Below, piece by piece: positions 46,557 through 57,694 of a DNA stretch of 64,000 nucleotides. The DNA comes from Roseivivax sp. GX 12232 (GTDB lineage Bacteria; Pseudomonadota; Alphaproteobacteria; Rhodobacterales; Rhodobacteraceae), in NCBI RefSeq assembly GCF_021272185.1, contig NZ_JAJSEC010000002.1:372001-436000 (forward strand), read 5' to 3'. Position 1 is the first letter of the stretch; every line of letters starts with the position of its first letter. The notes below the pieces were generated by a model, which was not told the DNA's origin, did not search any database, and saw only the letters and a list, made by a program, of their open reading frames with translations. Both the position numbers and the translations under genes were made by a program.

Positions 46557-47162
46557 TTAAGGCGAAAGCCGCTCTACATTCCACGTTAAATCGATTGCAT
46601 CGCGTCTCCACACAAAACGGTCGTGCAGTCGGAAAGCCCCGTCGGCCCAGAACTCGATTTCCAGAGGGCGAATCCGAAATCCACCCCAGAATGGCGGACG
46701 CGGCGGATTATTGCCATAACGCGCAGTGACGCGGGCCACCTCGGCCATGAGCGCCGAGCGGCTCGACAGCGGCCGCGACTGCTCGGAGGCCCAGGCCCCC
46801 ATGCGGCTCTTCAGCGAGCGCGAGGCGAAATATTCGTCGGCCTTCTCGCCTTCCTCGCGTTCGGTCAGCCCGCGCACGCGGATCTGCCGGCGCAGCGACT
46901 TCCAGTGCATCACGAAGGCGGCCTTGCCGGCCTGTTCGATCTCCTGGGCCTTGGCGCTGCCGTAGTTGGTGTAGAAGACGAAGGCGTCCGCCTCGATCTC
47001 CTTCAAGAGGACCATGCGGGCGTTGGGCAGCCCCTGGGCATCCACGGTGGAGAGCGCGATGGCATTGGGGTCGTTGACCTCATGGTCCTCGGCCTCGGCC
47101 AGCCACTCCCGTGCAATCGCGAAGGGATCCTCGCCCGCGAATTTTCCCGTTCTGTCACTCAT
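46557..47162 (-). CDS. pdxH: pyridoxamine 5'-phosphate oxidase
   Basis: FMN-dependent oxidase making pyridoxal 5'-phosphate from PNP/PMP. 201 residues from ATG 47162 (AAGGATC upstream). Family motifs: ARMVLLKEI (~48-57), [29 protein letters not shown] (FMN/PLP-binding), and the terminal ERLSP. It is divergent from fabI. Confidence 0.96.
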   Translation of the reverse strand: MSDRTGKFAGEDPFAIAREWLAEAEDHEVNDPNAIALSTVDAQGLPNARMVLLKEIEADAFVFYTNYGSAKAQEIEQAGKAAFVMHWKSLRRQIRVRGLTEREEGEKADEYFASRSLKSRMGAWASEQSRPLSSRSALMAEVARVTARYGNNPPRPPFWGGFRIRPLEIEFWADGAFRLHDRFVWRRDAIDLTWNVERLSP

Positions 47163-47282
47163 CGCCTGATCCTTTCGTGGGCGGAAGGCCACGCGGGCGA
47201 GATCCCGCGCGTCGCTGCCCTTGATGGTCCCTGCCCCATAACCTAAAGGACAGCGAAACAGATGTCGGGTTGGAGAGGGGCG

Positions 47283-48089
47283 ATGTCAAACGGACTTATG
47301 GCAGGCAAACGCGGCCTAATCATGGGGCTCGCAAACGACAAATCCATCGCCTGGGGCATCGCGAAGGCCTGCGCGAACGCCGGGGCGGAGCTTGCGTTCT
47401 CCTATCAGGGCGAGTCGCTGAAGAAGCGCGTGGGGCCCCTGGCCGAGAGCCTCGGCTCTTCGATCGTGCTGCCCTGCGACGTGGGCGACGAGGCCTCGAT
47501 CGACGGGCTCTTCGAGGGGCTGGCGCAGGAATGGGACCAGCTGGATTTCATCGTCCATGCGATCGGCTATTCCGACAAGACCCAGCTGCGGGGCCGCTAC
47601 GTCGACACCACGCGGGACAATTTCGCAATGTCCATGGACATTTCGGTCTATTCCTTCACCGCCGTCATGCAGCGCGCGGCGCGGATGATGACGCAAGGCG
47701 GCTCGGCCGTGACGCTGACCTATTACGGCGCCGAGCGGGTCATGCCGCATTACAACGTCATGGGTGTCGCCAAGGCCGCGCTCGAGGCCTCCGTGCGCTA
47801 CCTGGCCGAGGACCTCGGCAAGGACGGTATCCGCGTCAACGCGCTCTCGGCCGGGCCGATCCGCACGCTCGCGGCCTCGGGCATCGGCGACTTCCGCTAC
47901 ATCATGAAGTGGAACGAGCTGAACTCCCCGCTGCGGCGCAATGTCACCACCGATGACGTGGGCAATTCCGCCCTCTACCTGCTGTCCGACCTCGGCGCGG
48001 GCGTCACCGGCGAGACCCATCACGTCGACGCCGGCTACCACGTCGTCGGCATGAAGGCGGTCGACGCCCCGGATATCGAGAAGACGTGA
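47283..48089 (+). CDS. fabI: enoyl-ACP reductase (NADH)
   Basis: Last reductive step of fatty-acid elongation. 268 residues from ATG 47283 (GAGAGGGG upstream). NAD site [13 protein letters not shown] (~15-27), catalytic Y157 and K164 (YNVMGVAK, equivalent to E. coli Y156 and K163). The second conserved Tyr is Y147/Y148 in LTYYGAE. Full length. Target of triclosan-type inhibitors in other bacteria. Confidence 0.97.
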   Translation: MSNGLMAGKRGLIMGLANDKSIAWGIAKACANAGAELAFSYQGESLKKRVGPLAESLGSSIVLPCDVGDEASIDGLFEGLAQEWDQLDFIVHAIGYSDKTQLRGRYVDTTRDNFAMSMDISVYSFTAVMQRAARMMTQGGSAVTLTYYGAERVMPHYNVMGVAKAALEASVRYLAEDLGKDGIRVNALSAGPIRTLAASGIGDFRYIMKWNELNSPLRRNVTTDDVGNSALYLLSDLGAGVTGETHHVDAGYHVVGMKAVDAPDIEKT

Positions 48090-48334
48090 CGGAGATGGGC
48101 TGGCCCCACCTCCTCGCGTTCACCCTCACGCTTCCGGCCGCCATGGCGGCGCCTGTTCCGGCGCGCATCCCCCTCAACCATCTCGCAGTTGACCTTGTGG
48201 TCCGCGCGGTCCTGGCCGCCCTTTGGGCGACGCCAGCGGCCCGCGCGGGCCATCTGCGCCTCAAGCCCGCGCGCGACCGCGCCACCGGCGCCGTCCCGGG
48301 CGCGCCCGGCCTGCGACTGCTCTTCGACCGATAG
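48086..48334 (+). CDS. possible small membrane or exported hypothetical protein
   Basis: 82 residues starting at a GTG that overlaps the fabI stop by 4 bases (GTGA) and ending 9 bases before gpt, with its stop codon just before the gpt ribosome site AGGAGA. The N-terminal stretch MGWPHLLAFTLTLPAAMAA could be a membrane helix or signal; the rest is Ala/Arg-rich with no recognisable domain. The tight spacing favours a real gene, but GC-rich noise could produce such a frame. Confidence 0.4.
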   Translation: MTEMGWPHLLAFTLTLPAAMAAPVPARIPLNHLAVDLVVRAVLAALWATPAARAGHLRLKPARDRATGAVPGAPGLRLLFDR

Positions 48335-48343
48335 GAGACCAAG

Positions 48344-48847
48344 ATGTCCGACCGTCTGCCCCACGAAAAAGGATTTCACGTCAGCTGGGACCAGCTGCAC
48401 CGCGACGCCCGCGCGCTGGCCTGGCGGCTGCAGGGCAATGAGCCCGAGGGCGGCTGGCGCGCCGTCGTGGCGATCACCCGCGGCGGCATGGCCCCCGCGA
48501 TGATCGTCTCGCGCGAGCTCGACATCCGCACCGTCGATACGATCAGCGTGAAAAGCTACAACCACCAGACCCAGGCCGCGCCGCAGATCATCAAGAGCCC
48601 CGACGCCGAGGTGGTGGGCGACGGCACCGGCGTCTTGATCGTCGACGACCTCGTCGACACCGGCAAGACGCTCGAGGTGGTGCGCGAGGCCATGCCCAAG
48701 GCGCATGTCGCCACAGTCTACGCCAAGCCCAAGGGCCGGCCCATGGTCGATACCTTCATCACCGAGGTCAGCCAGGACACCTGGATCTTCTTCCCCTGGG
48801 ACATGGCGCTGCAATACGTCAAACCCTACCACGGCACCGACGACTGA
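48344..48847 (+). CDS. gpt: xanthine phosphoribosyltransferase
   Basis: Salvages xanthine/guanine to nucleotides using PRPP. 167 residues with the PRPP-binding loop [13 protein letters not shown] (97-109), the active-site TRGGMAPA loop (~45-52) and the C-terminal WIFFPWDM segment typical of Gpt. Ribosome site AGGAGA overlaps the end of the preceding short frame. Confidence 0.95.
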   Translation: MSDRLPHEKGFHVSWDQLHRDARALAWRLQGNEPEGGWRAVVAITRGGMAPAMIVSRELDIRTVDTISVKSYNHQTQAAPQIIKSPDAEVVGDGTGVLIVDDLVDTGKTLEVVREAMPKAHVATVYAKPKGRPMVDTFITEVSQDTWIFFPWDMALQYVKPYHGTDD

Positions 48848-48925
48848 GGGCCGCGCCCTTGCGGGCTGTGACCCCCGCGTCTAGACAGCCGAACAGCTAG
48901 TTTTCACGACCAACCGGAGGGCCCG

Positions 48926-50773
48926 ATGGCACTCAAGGCCGGCCGCCTGTCCAAAGTCTTCGTCTGGATCCTGATGGGTCTTCTCCTGGTGGGCCTCGCC
49001 GGGTTCGGAGCCACCAATCTCTCGGGCACCGCGCGGTCCGTGGGCGCCGTCGGCGACCAGGATATCGGCGTCGACGCCTATGCCCGCGCCATGCAGCAGG
49101 AGCTGCGCGCGCTTCAGGCCGAACGCGGCGGCGCGGTGAGCTTCGCCGAGGCCCAGCAGATGGGGCTCGACACCCGCGTCCTGAGCCAGCTGGTACTGAC
49201 CCGAGCGCTCGACTGGGAGGCCGAGCGTGTCGGCATCTCGGTGGATGACGACCTGGTGGCCAACGAGCTGGCGCAGATCGGCTCCTTCCAGGGCCCCGAC
49301 GGCCAGTTCAACCGCGAGTCCTACCGCTTCGCGCTGGAGAACGCCGGTCTGACCGAGGGCGAGTTCGAAGAGGACTTGCGCGACGAGGTCTCCCGCACCG
49401 TGCTGCAGGCGGGCGTGTTGACCGGGCTCGACATGCCCACGGCCTATGCCGACACCATCGTGGCCTTCGCCGGCGAGCGGCGCGACCTGAGCTACGCGGT
49501 GCTGACCGGCGCCGACCTCGCGACCGGCATCCCCGCCCCGAGCGAGGACGAGCTGCGCGCCTTCTACGAGGCGAACATCGACGATTACACCCGCCCCGAG
49601 ACCAAGCGCGTGACCTATGCCTGGGTGACCCCCGAGATGCTGCTCGACAGCGTCGAGGTTCCCGAGGAGACCCTGCGCGAGGCCTACGAGGAGCAATCCG
49701 ACCGCTTCAACATGCCCGAGCGCCGGCTGGTCGAACGGCTGGTCTTCTCGGACGAGGCCGCCGCCGAAGAGGCCGCAGGGCGCATCTCCGCGGGCGAGAC
49801 CAGCTTCGAGGAGGTGGTCGAGGCACGCGGCCTGGCGCTGGCCGACGCCGATCTGGGCGAAGTGACCCGCCGCGACCTGGGCGAGGCCGCCGAGCCGGTC
49901 TTCACCGCCGAGACCGGCAGCGTCGTGGGCCCGGCGCCCTCGCCGCTTGGCCCCGCGCTTTTCCGCGTCAACGCCGAGCTGGCCGCCGTCGAGACGCCCT
50001 TTGAGGAAGCCGTGCCGATGCTGCGCGACACGCTGGTCCTCGACCGCGCGCGCCGGGTGATCGAGTCGCAGGCCGAGAGCTACGACAACGAGCTGGCCGG
50101 GGGCGCCACCCTCGAGGAGCTGACCCAGGGCAGCGAGATGCAGCTTGGCCAGATCGACTGGACGCCCCGCACCGACGAGGAGATCGCCGCCTATCCCGCC
50201 TTCAACGCCGCCGTGCGCGGTGCCGAGCCGGGCGACTACCCCGAGATCGCCGAACTGGGTGACGGCGGCGTCTTCGCGCTGCGCGTCGACGGCATCGACG
50301 AGCCCGCGCCGATCCCCTTCGAGGAGGTGCAGAACGCCGTCGAGACCGCCTGGGAAGAGGCCCAGGTGACCGAGGGCCTCGAGGCGCTCGCCGAGGATCA
50401 CGTCGCGGCGCTTGCCGATGGCGCGAGCTTCGAGGAGCTGGGCCTGAACGCCCGCGAGCTGACCGCGCTCGACCGCAACGCGCGGCGCGACGCCCTGCCC
50501 CGCGGCGCGATCCAGGCGGCCTTCGAGACCGAGGAAGGCGGCGCCACCTACGCGAGCGGCGCGGGCCGGGTCGCGGTCCTGCGCACCGACCGGGTGCTGC
50601 CCGCCGACATGCAGGACGAGGACGCCAACCGGCTGCGCCAGCGGCTGAACCAGCAGGCCCAGGGCGCGCTGGCCGAAGACCTCTTCCGCGCGCTCTCGGC
50701 TGACATCCAGTCCCGCGCCGGGGTCACGATCAACCGCGACACGCTGAACGCGGTCAATTCCAACCTGCAGTAA
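48926..50773 (+). CDS. ppiD: PpiD-like periplasmic chaperone/peptidyl-prolyl isomerase
   Basis: 615 residues with an N-terminal membrane anchor (VFVWILMGLLLVGLAGFGA, ~11-30), SurA-like chaperone helices (~35-200), one parvulin-type isomerase domain (~245-365, ERRLVERLVFSDEAAAEEAA…) and an acidic, repetitive C-terminal region. In E. coli PpiD works with YfgM at the Sec translocon; a yfgM homologue is at 18.1 kb. It precedes trpE by 8 bases, so the two may share a transcript though no functional link is evident. Confidence 0.92.
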   Translation: MALKAGRLSKVFVWILMGLLLVGLAGFGATNLSGTARSVGAVGDQDIGVDAYARAMQQELRALQAERGGAVSFAEAQQMGLDTRVLSQLVLTRALDWEAERVGISVDDDLVANELAQIGSFQGPDGQFNRESYRFALENAGLTEGEFEEDLRDEVSRTVLQAGVLTGLDMPTAYADTIVAFAGERRDLSYAVLTGADLATGIPAPSEDELRAFYEANIDDYTRPETKRVTYAWVTPEMLLDSVEVPEETLREAYEEQSDRFNMPERRLVERLVFSDEAAAEEAAGRISAGETSFEEVVEARGLALADADLGEVTRRDLGEAAEPVFTAETGSVVGPAPSPLGPALFRVNAELAAVETPFEEAVPMLRDTLVLDRARRVIESQAESYDNELAGGATLEELTQGSEMQLGQIDWTPRTDEEIAAYPAFNAAVRGAEPGDYPEIAELGDGGVFALRVDGIDEPAPIPFEEVQNAVETAWEEAQVTEGLEALAEDHVAALADGASFEELGLNARELTALDRNARRDALPRGAIQAAFETEEGGATYASGAGRVAVLRTDRVLPADMQDEDANRLRQRLNQQAQGALAEDLFRALSADIQSRAGVTINRDTLNAVNSNLQ

Positions 50774-50781
50774 GACCCCAG

Positions 50782-52296
<1,515 letters not shown>

Positions 52297-52385
52297 GCGC
52301 GGGGCGCGCTGGCGGCATTTCCGAGATAGAACGGGGCTCGCGGGCCTGACTGCGCGCGACATCCGCCGTCTGACCATTTTCTCAG

Positions 52386-52409
52386 AAAAAACGGGCCCCG
52401 CAGGGCCCG
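52386..52409 (-). terminator. intrinsic terminator of sufE
   Basis: CGGGCCC (52392-52398) pairs with GGGCCCG (52403-52409), loop CGCA, preceded by A6 (52386-52391) that becomes U6 on the minus strand. It may also slow trpE transcription. Confidence 0.8.
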
Positions 52410-52462
52410 CCATTCAACGGTAAATCCAAATCCCGCCTTGGCGCAGGCCCCTGCCCGCGTGC

Positions 52463-52870
52463 TCAGGACACCTTGCTGTAGCCGCGGATGCGCTCGACCA
52501 TGGCGCGCAGCCCGTTCGAGCGCTGCGCCGAGAGGTGATCGTTCAGCCCCAGCCGGCCCAGCTCGGCGCGGGCGTCCACACTCTCGACCTCCTCGACCTT
52601 CAGCCCGTCGTAGAGCCGGCGCAGCACCGCGATCAGCCCGCGCACGATCATCGCGTCGCTGTCGCCCTCGAAGTGGAAGCGCCCAGACTCGACCCGGGGG
52701 TGCAGCCAGACCTGGCTGGCGCAGCCCTCGACCTTGGTCGCAGGCACCTTCAGCGCATCGTCGAGCGGGTCCATGTCGCGGCCCATCTCGATCACCATGC
52801 GGTAGCGATCTTCCCAATCCTCGAGGAACTCGAAATCCTCGACCACCTCTTCGAAGGCCGGCTGTGCCAT
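52463..52870 (-). CDS. sufE: SufE sulfur-acceptor protein
   Basis: 135 residues from ATG 52870. Catalytic Cys50 in VEGCASQVW accepts persulfide from cysteine desulfurase SufS for iron-sulfur cluster assembly. The helical C-terminus (GLNDHLSAQRSNGLRAMVERIR) matches the family. No suf operon is nearby. Convergent with trpE. Confidence 0.95.
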   Translation of the reverse strand: MAQPAFEEVVEDFEFLEDWEDRYRMVIEMGRDMDPLDDALKVPATKVEGCASQVWLHPRVESGRFHFEGDSDAMIVRGLIAVLRRLYDGLKVEEVESVDARAELGRLGLNDHLSAQRSNGLRAMVERIRGYSKVS

Positions 52871-53011
52871 CCTGTCATCGTCCTTGCTGCCGGAATGTCT
52901 GTTTGATGCAGACCTATGCGCCCGCATGGCGCGCGTCCAGTGCATGGCTTGGGCTTTTCACGCGGGCGCAAACAGGCTAGTCCGTTGGAAACAGGGATCG
53001 AGGGGCCCGCC

Positions 53012-53521
53012 ATGGCGTTCAATGCGTTGAGAAAACCGGTAATCGTCTGCCTCGTCGCGGGGCTGACGCTGAGCGCCTGCGGCACGCGGCTCAATCCCTT
53101 CAACTGGTTCGGTCCGGCGCGCTCGGTCCCCGTTGAAGCGGGCAGCGAAACCAATCCCCTGATCCCCGCGCGGCGCGCCTCGGTCTTCCGCACCGAACGC
53201 GAAGAGGTCTACCTCGGCCAGCCCATCGCCGAGCTCTCGGATCTCACCATCGAGCGCCGTCCCGGCGGTGCCATCGTGCGCGCCAGCGGCATCGCCCGGG
53301 TGCCGGGCCGCTACGAGGCCCAGCTGACGCCGATCGAGGCGGAAAGCACCGGCGAACGGCTGGTCTACGCGCTGGAAGTGCGGCTTTACCGCAGCTCGGC
53401 GGGCACCGGCCCCAAGGCGCGGCGGGTGACCGTGGCGACCTTCCTGACCGACCAGGAGCTCTCCGAGATCGCCGAGATCGAGGTCCGCAGCGCGAGCAAC
53501 GCGCTCGCGACGCGGCGCTGA
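53012..53521 (+). CDS. conserved hypothetical lipoprotein
   Basis: 169 residues from ATG 53012 (GAGGGG upstream). Signal peptide with lipobox LSAC and a mature start CGTRLNPFNWFGP. The rest is a beta-rich domain (GQPIAELSDLTIERRPGGAIVRASGIARVPGRYEAQLTP) without a recognised function. Similar short lipoproteins beginning RLNPFNWFG occur in Rhodobacterales. It is divergent from sufE. Confidence 0.8.
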   Translation: MAFNALRKPVIVCLVAGLTLSACGTRLNPFNWFGPARSVPVEAGSETNPLIPARRASVFRTEREEVYLGQPIAELSDLTIERRPGGAIVRASGIARVPGRYEAQLTPIEAESTGERLVYALEVRLYRSSAGTGPKARRVTVATFLTDQELSEIAEIEVRSASNALATRR

Positions 53522-53548
53522 GGGCGTCTACCCTTCCGACAATGTGAA

Positions 53549-53581
53549 ACGCGCGCCCGGGGATCGGAGCGCGCGTTTTTT
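53549..53581 (+). terminator. intrinsic terminator of the lipoprotein gene
   Basis: ACGCGCGC (53549-53556) pairs with GCGCGCGT (53569-53576), followed by TTTTT. Confidence 0.8.
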
Positions 53582-53685
53582 GTTGTGGGGATGTCGGCAG
53601 GCGTCCGGCGGTCAGGCGGCGTTGAAAAGCGACGTGCCCCAAGACCCCGCCCGCGCAGGCCCGCCAAAGCGGGCCCCCGCGCCGA

Positions 53686-54843
53686 TCAAAGCTCGATCAC
53701 GTCGATCTTGCTGCCCTTGGCGGCCAGCGCGATCTGGCCGTCGCAGAGCCGCAGCGCATCGGCCCCGAACAGCTCGCGCCGCCAGCCCTTGAGCGCGGCC
53801 ACGTCGCGCTCGCCGCTGGCGATGGCGTCGAGCTCGGCCGAGGGCGCCACCAGCTTCGGGGCCACGCCCGAGCTTTCGGTCCGCGCCTTCAGGAGCACGC
53901 GCAGAAGATCCGCCAGCGCCGGGTTCACCTGGGCCTTGTCGCGGCCTTCCTGGACCTCGGGCAGCTCTTCCTTGGGCAGTTCCTGGGCCTGTTTCACCGC
54001 CGCGAGGATGCCCTCGGCGATGTCGCCGCGCCGGGCCTCGCGCAGAAGCAGCCGCGAGCGGCCGAGGTCGCTGTGGCTCGCGGGCTTGGTCGCCGCCAGC
54101 TCCAGCAGCGCGTCATCCTTGTAGACCCGGCTGCGCGGCACGTTGCGCTCCTGGGCATAGGCCTCGCGGAAGCGCGCCAGCTCGCGCACCACCGCCAGGA
54201 AGCGCGGCGAGGTATTGCGCGTCTTGACCCGGCGCCAGGCCTCGGCGGGCCGGGTCACATAGGTCTCGGGATCTGTGAGCTGGGCCAGCTCCTCGGCGAC
54301 CCAGCGGTGCCGCCCGGTGTCGCGCAGCTTCTTCTCGAGGAACTCGTAGATCTTGCGCAGATGGGTCACATCGGCCAGCGCATAGGTCTTTTGCGCGTCC
54401 GTCAGCGGGCGCCGCGACCAGTCGGTGAAGCGCGAGGACTTGTCGAGGCTCGCCCGCGCGATGCGCTTGACCAGCGTCTCGTAGCCGACCTGTTCGCCGA
54501 AGCCGCAGACCATGGCCGCGACCTGGGTGTCGAAGAGCGGCTCGGGGATCACCCCGTAGTCGACGCAGAAGATCTCGAGGTCCTGCCGCGCGGCGTGGAA
54601 GACCTTGACCACCGAGGTGTCCCGGAAGAGCGCGACCAGGGGATCGAGCGACAGGCCCTCCTCCAGCGGGTCGACCAGCACCGCGTCGCCCTCCTCCTCG
54701 CCGGGGATGGCGAGCTGCACCAGGCAGAGCTTGGAGTAATAGGTGCGTTCGCGCAGGAACTCGGTGTCGACGGTGACGTAAGGGGCGGCCTTGGCGCGAT
54801 CGCAGAACGCGGCGAGGTCTTCGGTCCGGGTGATCGTCTGCAT
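53686..54843 (-). CDS. rnd: ribonuclease D
   Basis: 3'-exonuclease for tRNA maturation and RNA processing. 385 residues with the DEDD catalytic pattern: DTEF (~21-24), HAARQDLEIF (~80-89) and YALADVTHL (~153-161), followed by an HRDC domain (~205-290) with PRSRVYKDDALLELA. The C-terminal part after ~300 is typical of the family. Complete. Confidence 0.95.
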   Translation of the reverse strand: MQTITRTEDLAAFCDRAKAAPYVTVDTEFLRERTYYSKLCLVQLAIPGEEEGDAVLVDPLEEGLSLDPLVALFRDTSVVKVFHAARQDLEIFCVDYGVIPEPLFDTQVAAMVCGFGEQVGYETLVKRIARASLDKSSRFTDWSRRPLTDAQKTYALADVTHLRKIYEFLEKKLRDTGRHRWVAEELAQLTDPETYVTRPAEAWRRVKTRNTSPRFLAVVRELARFREAYAQERNVPRSRVYKDDALLELAATKPASHSDLGRSRLLLREARRGDIAEGILAAVKQAQELPKEELPEVQEGRDKAQVNPALADLLRVLLKARTESSGVAPKLVAPSAELDAIASGERDVAALKGWRRELFGADALRLCDGQIALAAKGSKIDVIEL

Positions 54844-54944
54844 CGCGGCCTTTCTTGATCGGAGATTGCAGCGGACACTACCCTACATGGCGCCGGGCGC
54901 AATGCGCCAGCGCCGGGCGGCGCGCTGGGGGGCTCAGGGGTGCA

Positions 54945-55535
54945 TCAGGGAAACATCACCGGGCGCCGGTCGCCCGCGGCGAAGCGGGCCAGCACCGCGG
55001 GATAGAGCCGGTGCTCCTGTTCGAGCACCCGGGCGGCCAGGTCTTCCGGCGTGTCGCCGGGGGTCACGGGCACCCGCGCCTGACCGAGGATCGGCCCGTC
55101 ATCGAGCGCCGGCGTGACCTCGTGCACGGTGCAGCCGTGTTCGCTGTCGCCCGCGGCAAGGGCGCGGGCATGGGTGTCGAGCCCGCGATACTTCGGCAGA
55201 AGCGAGGGGTGGATGTTCAGCATCCGGCCCTGCCAGCGGCTCACGAAACCCTCGGTCAGGACCCGCATGAAGCCCGCGAGGCAGAGGATGTCCGGCGCCG
55301 CCGCCTCGAGCTTGTCCTGCAGCGCCGCCTCGAAGGCCGCCCGGTCGCCCTTGTAGGGCCGGTGGTCCACGGCGGCGGTCGGAATGCCCATGGCGCGGGC
55401 CTTCTCGAGCCCGCCCGCGGTCTCGGAATTGGCCATGACCAGAACAGGGCGCGCGGGGTGATCGCCGGACATGCTTTCGGCCAGCGCCTGCATGTTCGAC
55501 CCGCCGCCCGAGATCAGGATCGCGACACGCTTCAT
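54945..55535 (-). CDS. purN: phosphoribosylglycinamide formyltransferase
   Basis: 10-formyl-THF-dependent third step of purine synthesis. 196 residues with GGGSNMQAL (10-18), catalytic N107, H109 and D145 ([20 protein letters not shown]). Start ATG 55535 overlaps the purM stop by 4 bases (ATGA), so the two are co-translated in the order purM-purN. Confidence 0.96.
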   Translation of the reverse strand: MKRVAILISGGGSNMQALAESMSGDHPARPVLVMANSETAGGLEKARAMGIPTAAVDHRPYKGDRAAFEAALQDKLEAAAPDILCLAGFMRVLTEGFVSRWQGRMLNIHPSLLPKYRGLDTHARALAAGDSEHGCTVHEVTPALDDGPILGQARVPVTPGDTPEDLAARVLEQEHRLYPAVLARFAAGDRRPVMFP

Positions 55536-56578
55536 GCAAGCTGGCCCGCGTAGCGGATGCCCGCGCCCGCGACCACGGTGCCGAGCCGGGTCACCCGCTC
55601 CTCGGCTTCCTCGAGAAGCGCGCTCAGCGCCTCGGCGCGGTCGGGATCGACCACCAGCACCATGCCGATGCCGCAGTTGAAGGTCTTGAGCATCTCGGCC
55701 TGGTCCATGCGGCCCTGCTCCTGCAGCCAGGCGAAGACATCGGGCAGCGCGAAGGCATCGAGGTTCACCTCGGCGCCGAGCCCCTCGGGCAGAACGCGCG
55801 GCAGGTTCTCGGTCAGCCCGCCGCCGGTAATATGCGCGAGCCCGTGCACCCCGCCCGCGCGCACCGCCGCCAGGGCCGGGGTCACGTAGAGCCGCGTCGG
55901 CGCGAGCAGCGCCGCGCCCAGCGTGCCCTCGCCCCAGGGGCAGGCCGCGCCCCAGTCGAGCCCCGAGGCCTCGACCAGCTTGCGCACCAGGCTGTAGCCG
56001 TTGGAATGCACCCCGTTCGAGGCGAGCCCCAGCAGCACGTCGCCCTCGGAGACGCCCTCGGGCAGCGCCGTGCCGCGCTCCATCGCGCCCACCGCAAAGC
56101 CCGCGAGGTCGAAATCCCCGGCCGGATACATGCCCGGCATCTCGGCGGTCTCGCCGCCGATCAGCGCGGTATTGGCCGCCTCGCAGCCCTGGGCGATGCC
56201 CTCGATCACCCGCGCCGCGGCCTCGATCTCGAGCTTGCCGGTGGCGAAATAATCCAGGAAGAACAGCGGCTCGGCGCCCTGGCAGACCAGGTCGTTGACG
56301 CACATGGCGACAAGGTCGATGCCGACGCTGTCATAATAGCCGGTGTCGATGGCGATGCGCAGCTTGGTGCCCACCCCGTCGGTCGCGGCGACGAGGACCG
56401 GATCCTCGTAGCCCGCCGCCTTCAGATCAAATAGCGCGCCGAAACCGCCGAGCCCGGCCATGGTGCCGGGTCTATCGGTGCGCTTCGCCGCCGGTTTGAT
56501 CCGTTCGACAAGCGCGTTGCCGGCGTCGATATCGACGCCCGCATCGGCATAGGTGACGCTGTTCTTGCCCTCGCTCAT
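55532..56578 (-). CDS. purM: phosphoribosylformylglycinamidine cyclo-ligase
   Basis: ATP-dependent fifth step of purine synthesis. 348 residues from ATG 56578. Motifs GVGTKLRIA, the [11 protein letters not shown] segment, [12 protein letters not shown] and [13 protein letters not shown] are typical. Full length. Forms an operon with purN downstream. Confidence 0.97.
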   Translation of the reverse strand: MSEGKNSVTYADAGVDIDAGNALVERIKPAAKRTDRPGTMAGLGGFGALFDLKAAGYEDPVLVAATDGVGTKLRIAIDTGYYDSVGIDLVAMCVNDLVCQGAEPLFFLDYFATGKLEIEAAARVIEGIAQGCEAANTALIGGETAEMPGMYPAGDFDLAGFAVGAMERGTALPEGVSEGDVLLGLASNGVHSNGYSLVRKLVEASGLDWGAACPWGEGTLGAALLAPTRLYVTPALAAVRAGGVHGLAHITGGGLTENLPRVLPEGLGAEVNLDAFALPDVFAWLQEQGRMDQAEMLKTFNCGIGMVLVVDPDRAEALSALLEEAEERVTRLGTVVAGAGIRYAGQLA

Positions 56579-56695
56579 CGGCGGCCCCCGGGTAACGGTT
56601 CTTGTCTCGATGCCGCAGGCGATAGCCCATCGCCCCGGGCGCTGCAACGACACGCTTGACGCCCCCCGCGCGTCTGGGTAGCCCGATCCCGCTGG

Positions 56696-56772
56696 GGGCC
56701 TGTAGCTCAATTGGTTAGAGCAGAGCGCTCATAACGCTTTGGTTGCGGGTTCAAGTCCTGCCGGGCCTACCA
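56696..56772 (+). tRNA. tRNA with CAT anticodon, probably tRNA-Ile2
   Basis: 77 bases ending in encoded CCA. Acceptor GGGCCTG pairs with CGGGCCT; anticodon stem GAGCG/CGCTT encloses CTCATAA; the T-arm is GCGGG-TTCAAGT-CCTGC. C4-G69 and C5-G68 are pairs used by TilS to recognise tRNA-Ile2, whose C34 is changed to lysidine, so the tRNA probably reads AUA. An elongator tRNA-Met cannot be fully excluded. Confidence 0.93.
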
Positions 56773-57082
56773 GCTTTCATTGGTTATGGTGGGGCTGGAA
56801 GGCTGCTTTGCGGGTTGCGCTTGGGGTCAGTGAACCTAGGGCCTCGCGCAGGACGTTTCAGAGGCGACTTCGGCCAGCGCGGCGCGGGTCGCTGAGCGTC
56901 TTGGGTTAGGCGTAGAGGCGGGCCTGAGCGGACGCTCGCAGTATGAGCCATCGCTGCAGCGCGGCTTCACCGAACCGGACGTTCGTTCATCGCGCAGCAT
57001 TTCCACCGCTTGATAACCGTTGTGCGCGCTTGCCAAACGTCATTTCGACGGAGCAAGGTTTGTTTTTAACCGGAGGTAGCCC
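56773..57082. other. non-coding spacer after the tRNA
   Basis: Base composition falls from GC-rich to more AT-rich here. No gene or second copy of the tRNA 3' end is visible. A short minus-strand open frame (56836-57036) has no ribosome site and looks like chance. Confidence 0.5.
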
Positions 57083-57457
57083 ATGACCATCGATGAGCAG
57101 GAGCTGGCGAAGCAAATTGGAGGAAACACTTCAGCCGCCGCTGGCACCGTCTACCAAATTTTCGCCCGAGCCAATCTTCCTTGTGCCCTTTCCTCGCAAT
57201 TTGGTGGCCACGGATATATCGATCGGGAGCTCCGCTTTGTCAGAGGTGAACGCTGGTACTTCGCAGCCGTGCTCAACAAGTCCTGGGTTCTTTGGTACTT
57301 CCGGCGCCCTGCAATTTCAGACCTGAACCTTAGCATTGAGGACCTCATTCAAACTTTTCCCGGCGCCGAAGTTACGACTGGTGCCGAGGTGAAAATTCGG
57401 GTCGAAAATCCGGTATTGGCTTATGCAATCATTGGCTGGGTCTTTCAGGCGTTATGA
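57083..57457 (+). CDS. hypothetical protein in an AT-richer region
   Basis: 124 residues with a good ribosome site (GGAGG, 57072-57076). It begins MTIDEQELAKQIGG and contains the beta-rich, aromatic FGGHGYIDRELRFVRGERWYFAAVLNKSWVLWYFRRP segment split over ~45-80. No domain recognised; no signal peptide or clear membrane helix. Composition and codon use are visibly unlike the housekeeping genes to its left, which suggests recent acquisition together with the next gene. Confidence 0.65.
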   Translation: MTIDEQELAKQIGGNTSAAAGTVYQIFARANLPCALSSQFGGHGYIDRELRFVRGERWYFAAVLNKSWVLWYFRRPAISDLNLSIEDLIQTFPGAEVTTGAEVKIRVENPVLAYAIIGWVFQAL

Positions 57458-57694
57458 GCTCAAACGGCCGCTTTGACGCCAGACGCGACATTCGCATAAG
57501 GTGCGCTTCACGCCCGAAGACACCTTTGGACGCAGATAATTTTTCTTAAGGTTGGCGGCACCTCTGGTGGTTACACTGTCACCGTGTTGCATAAATGATT
57601 TTCTGACGATCGCATTGAACGGTTCTGGTGGATGAACGGCGCCGACTAAGCGGCGTCAAAATGCAAGTTTAATTTAGGTAAGTGAGAGACATCA

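Noticed and set aside
57587-57602. TTGCATAAAT-like insertion-sequence end
   Set aside because: It resembles ends of some IS elements but no transposase, inverted partner or target duplication is present.
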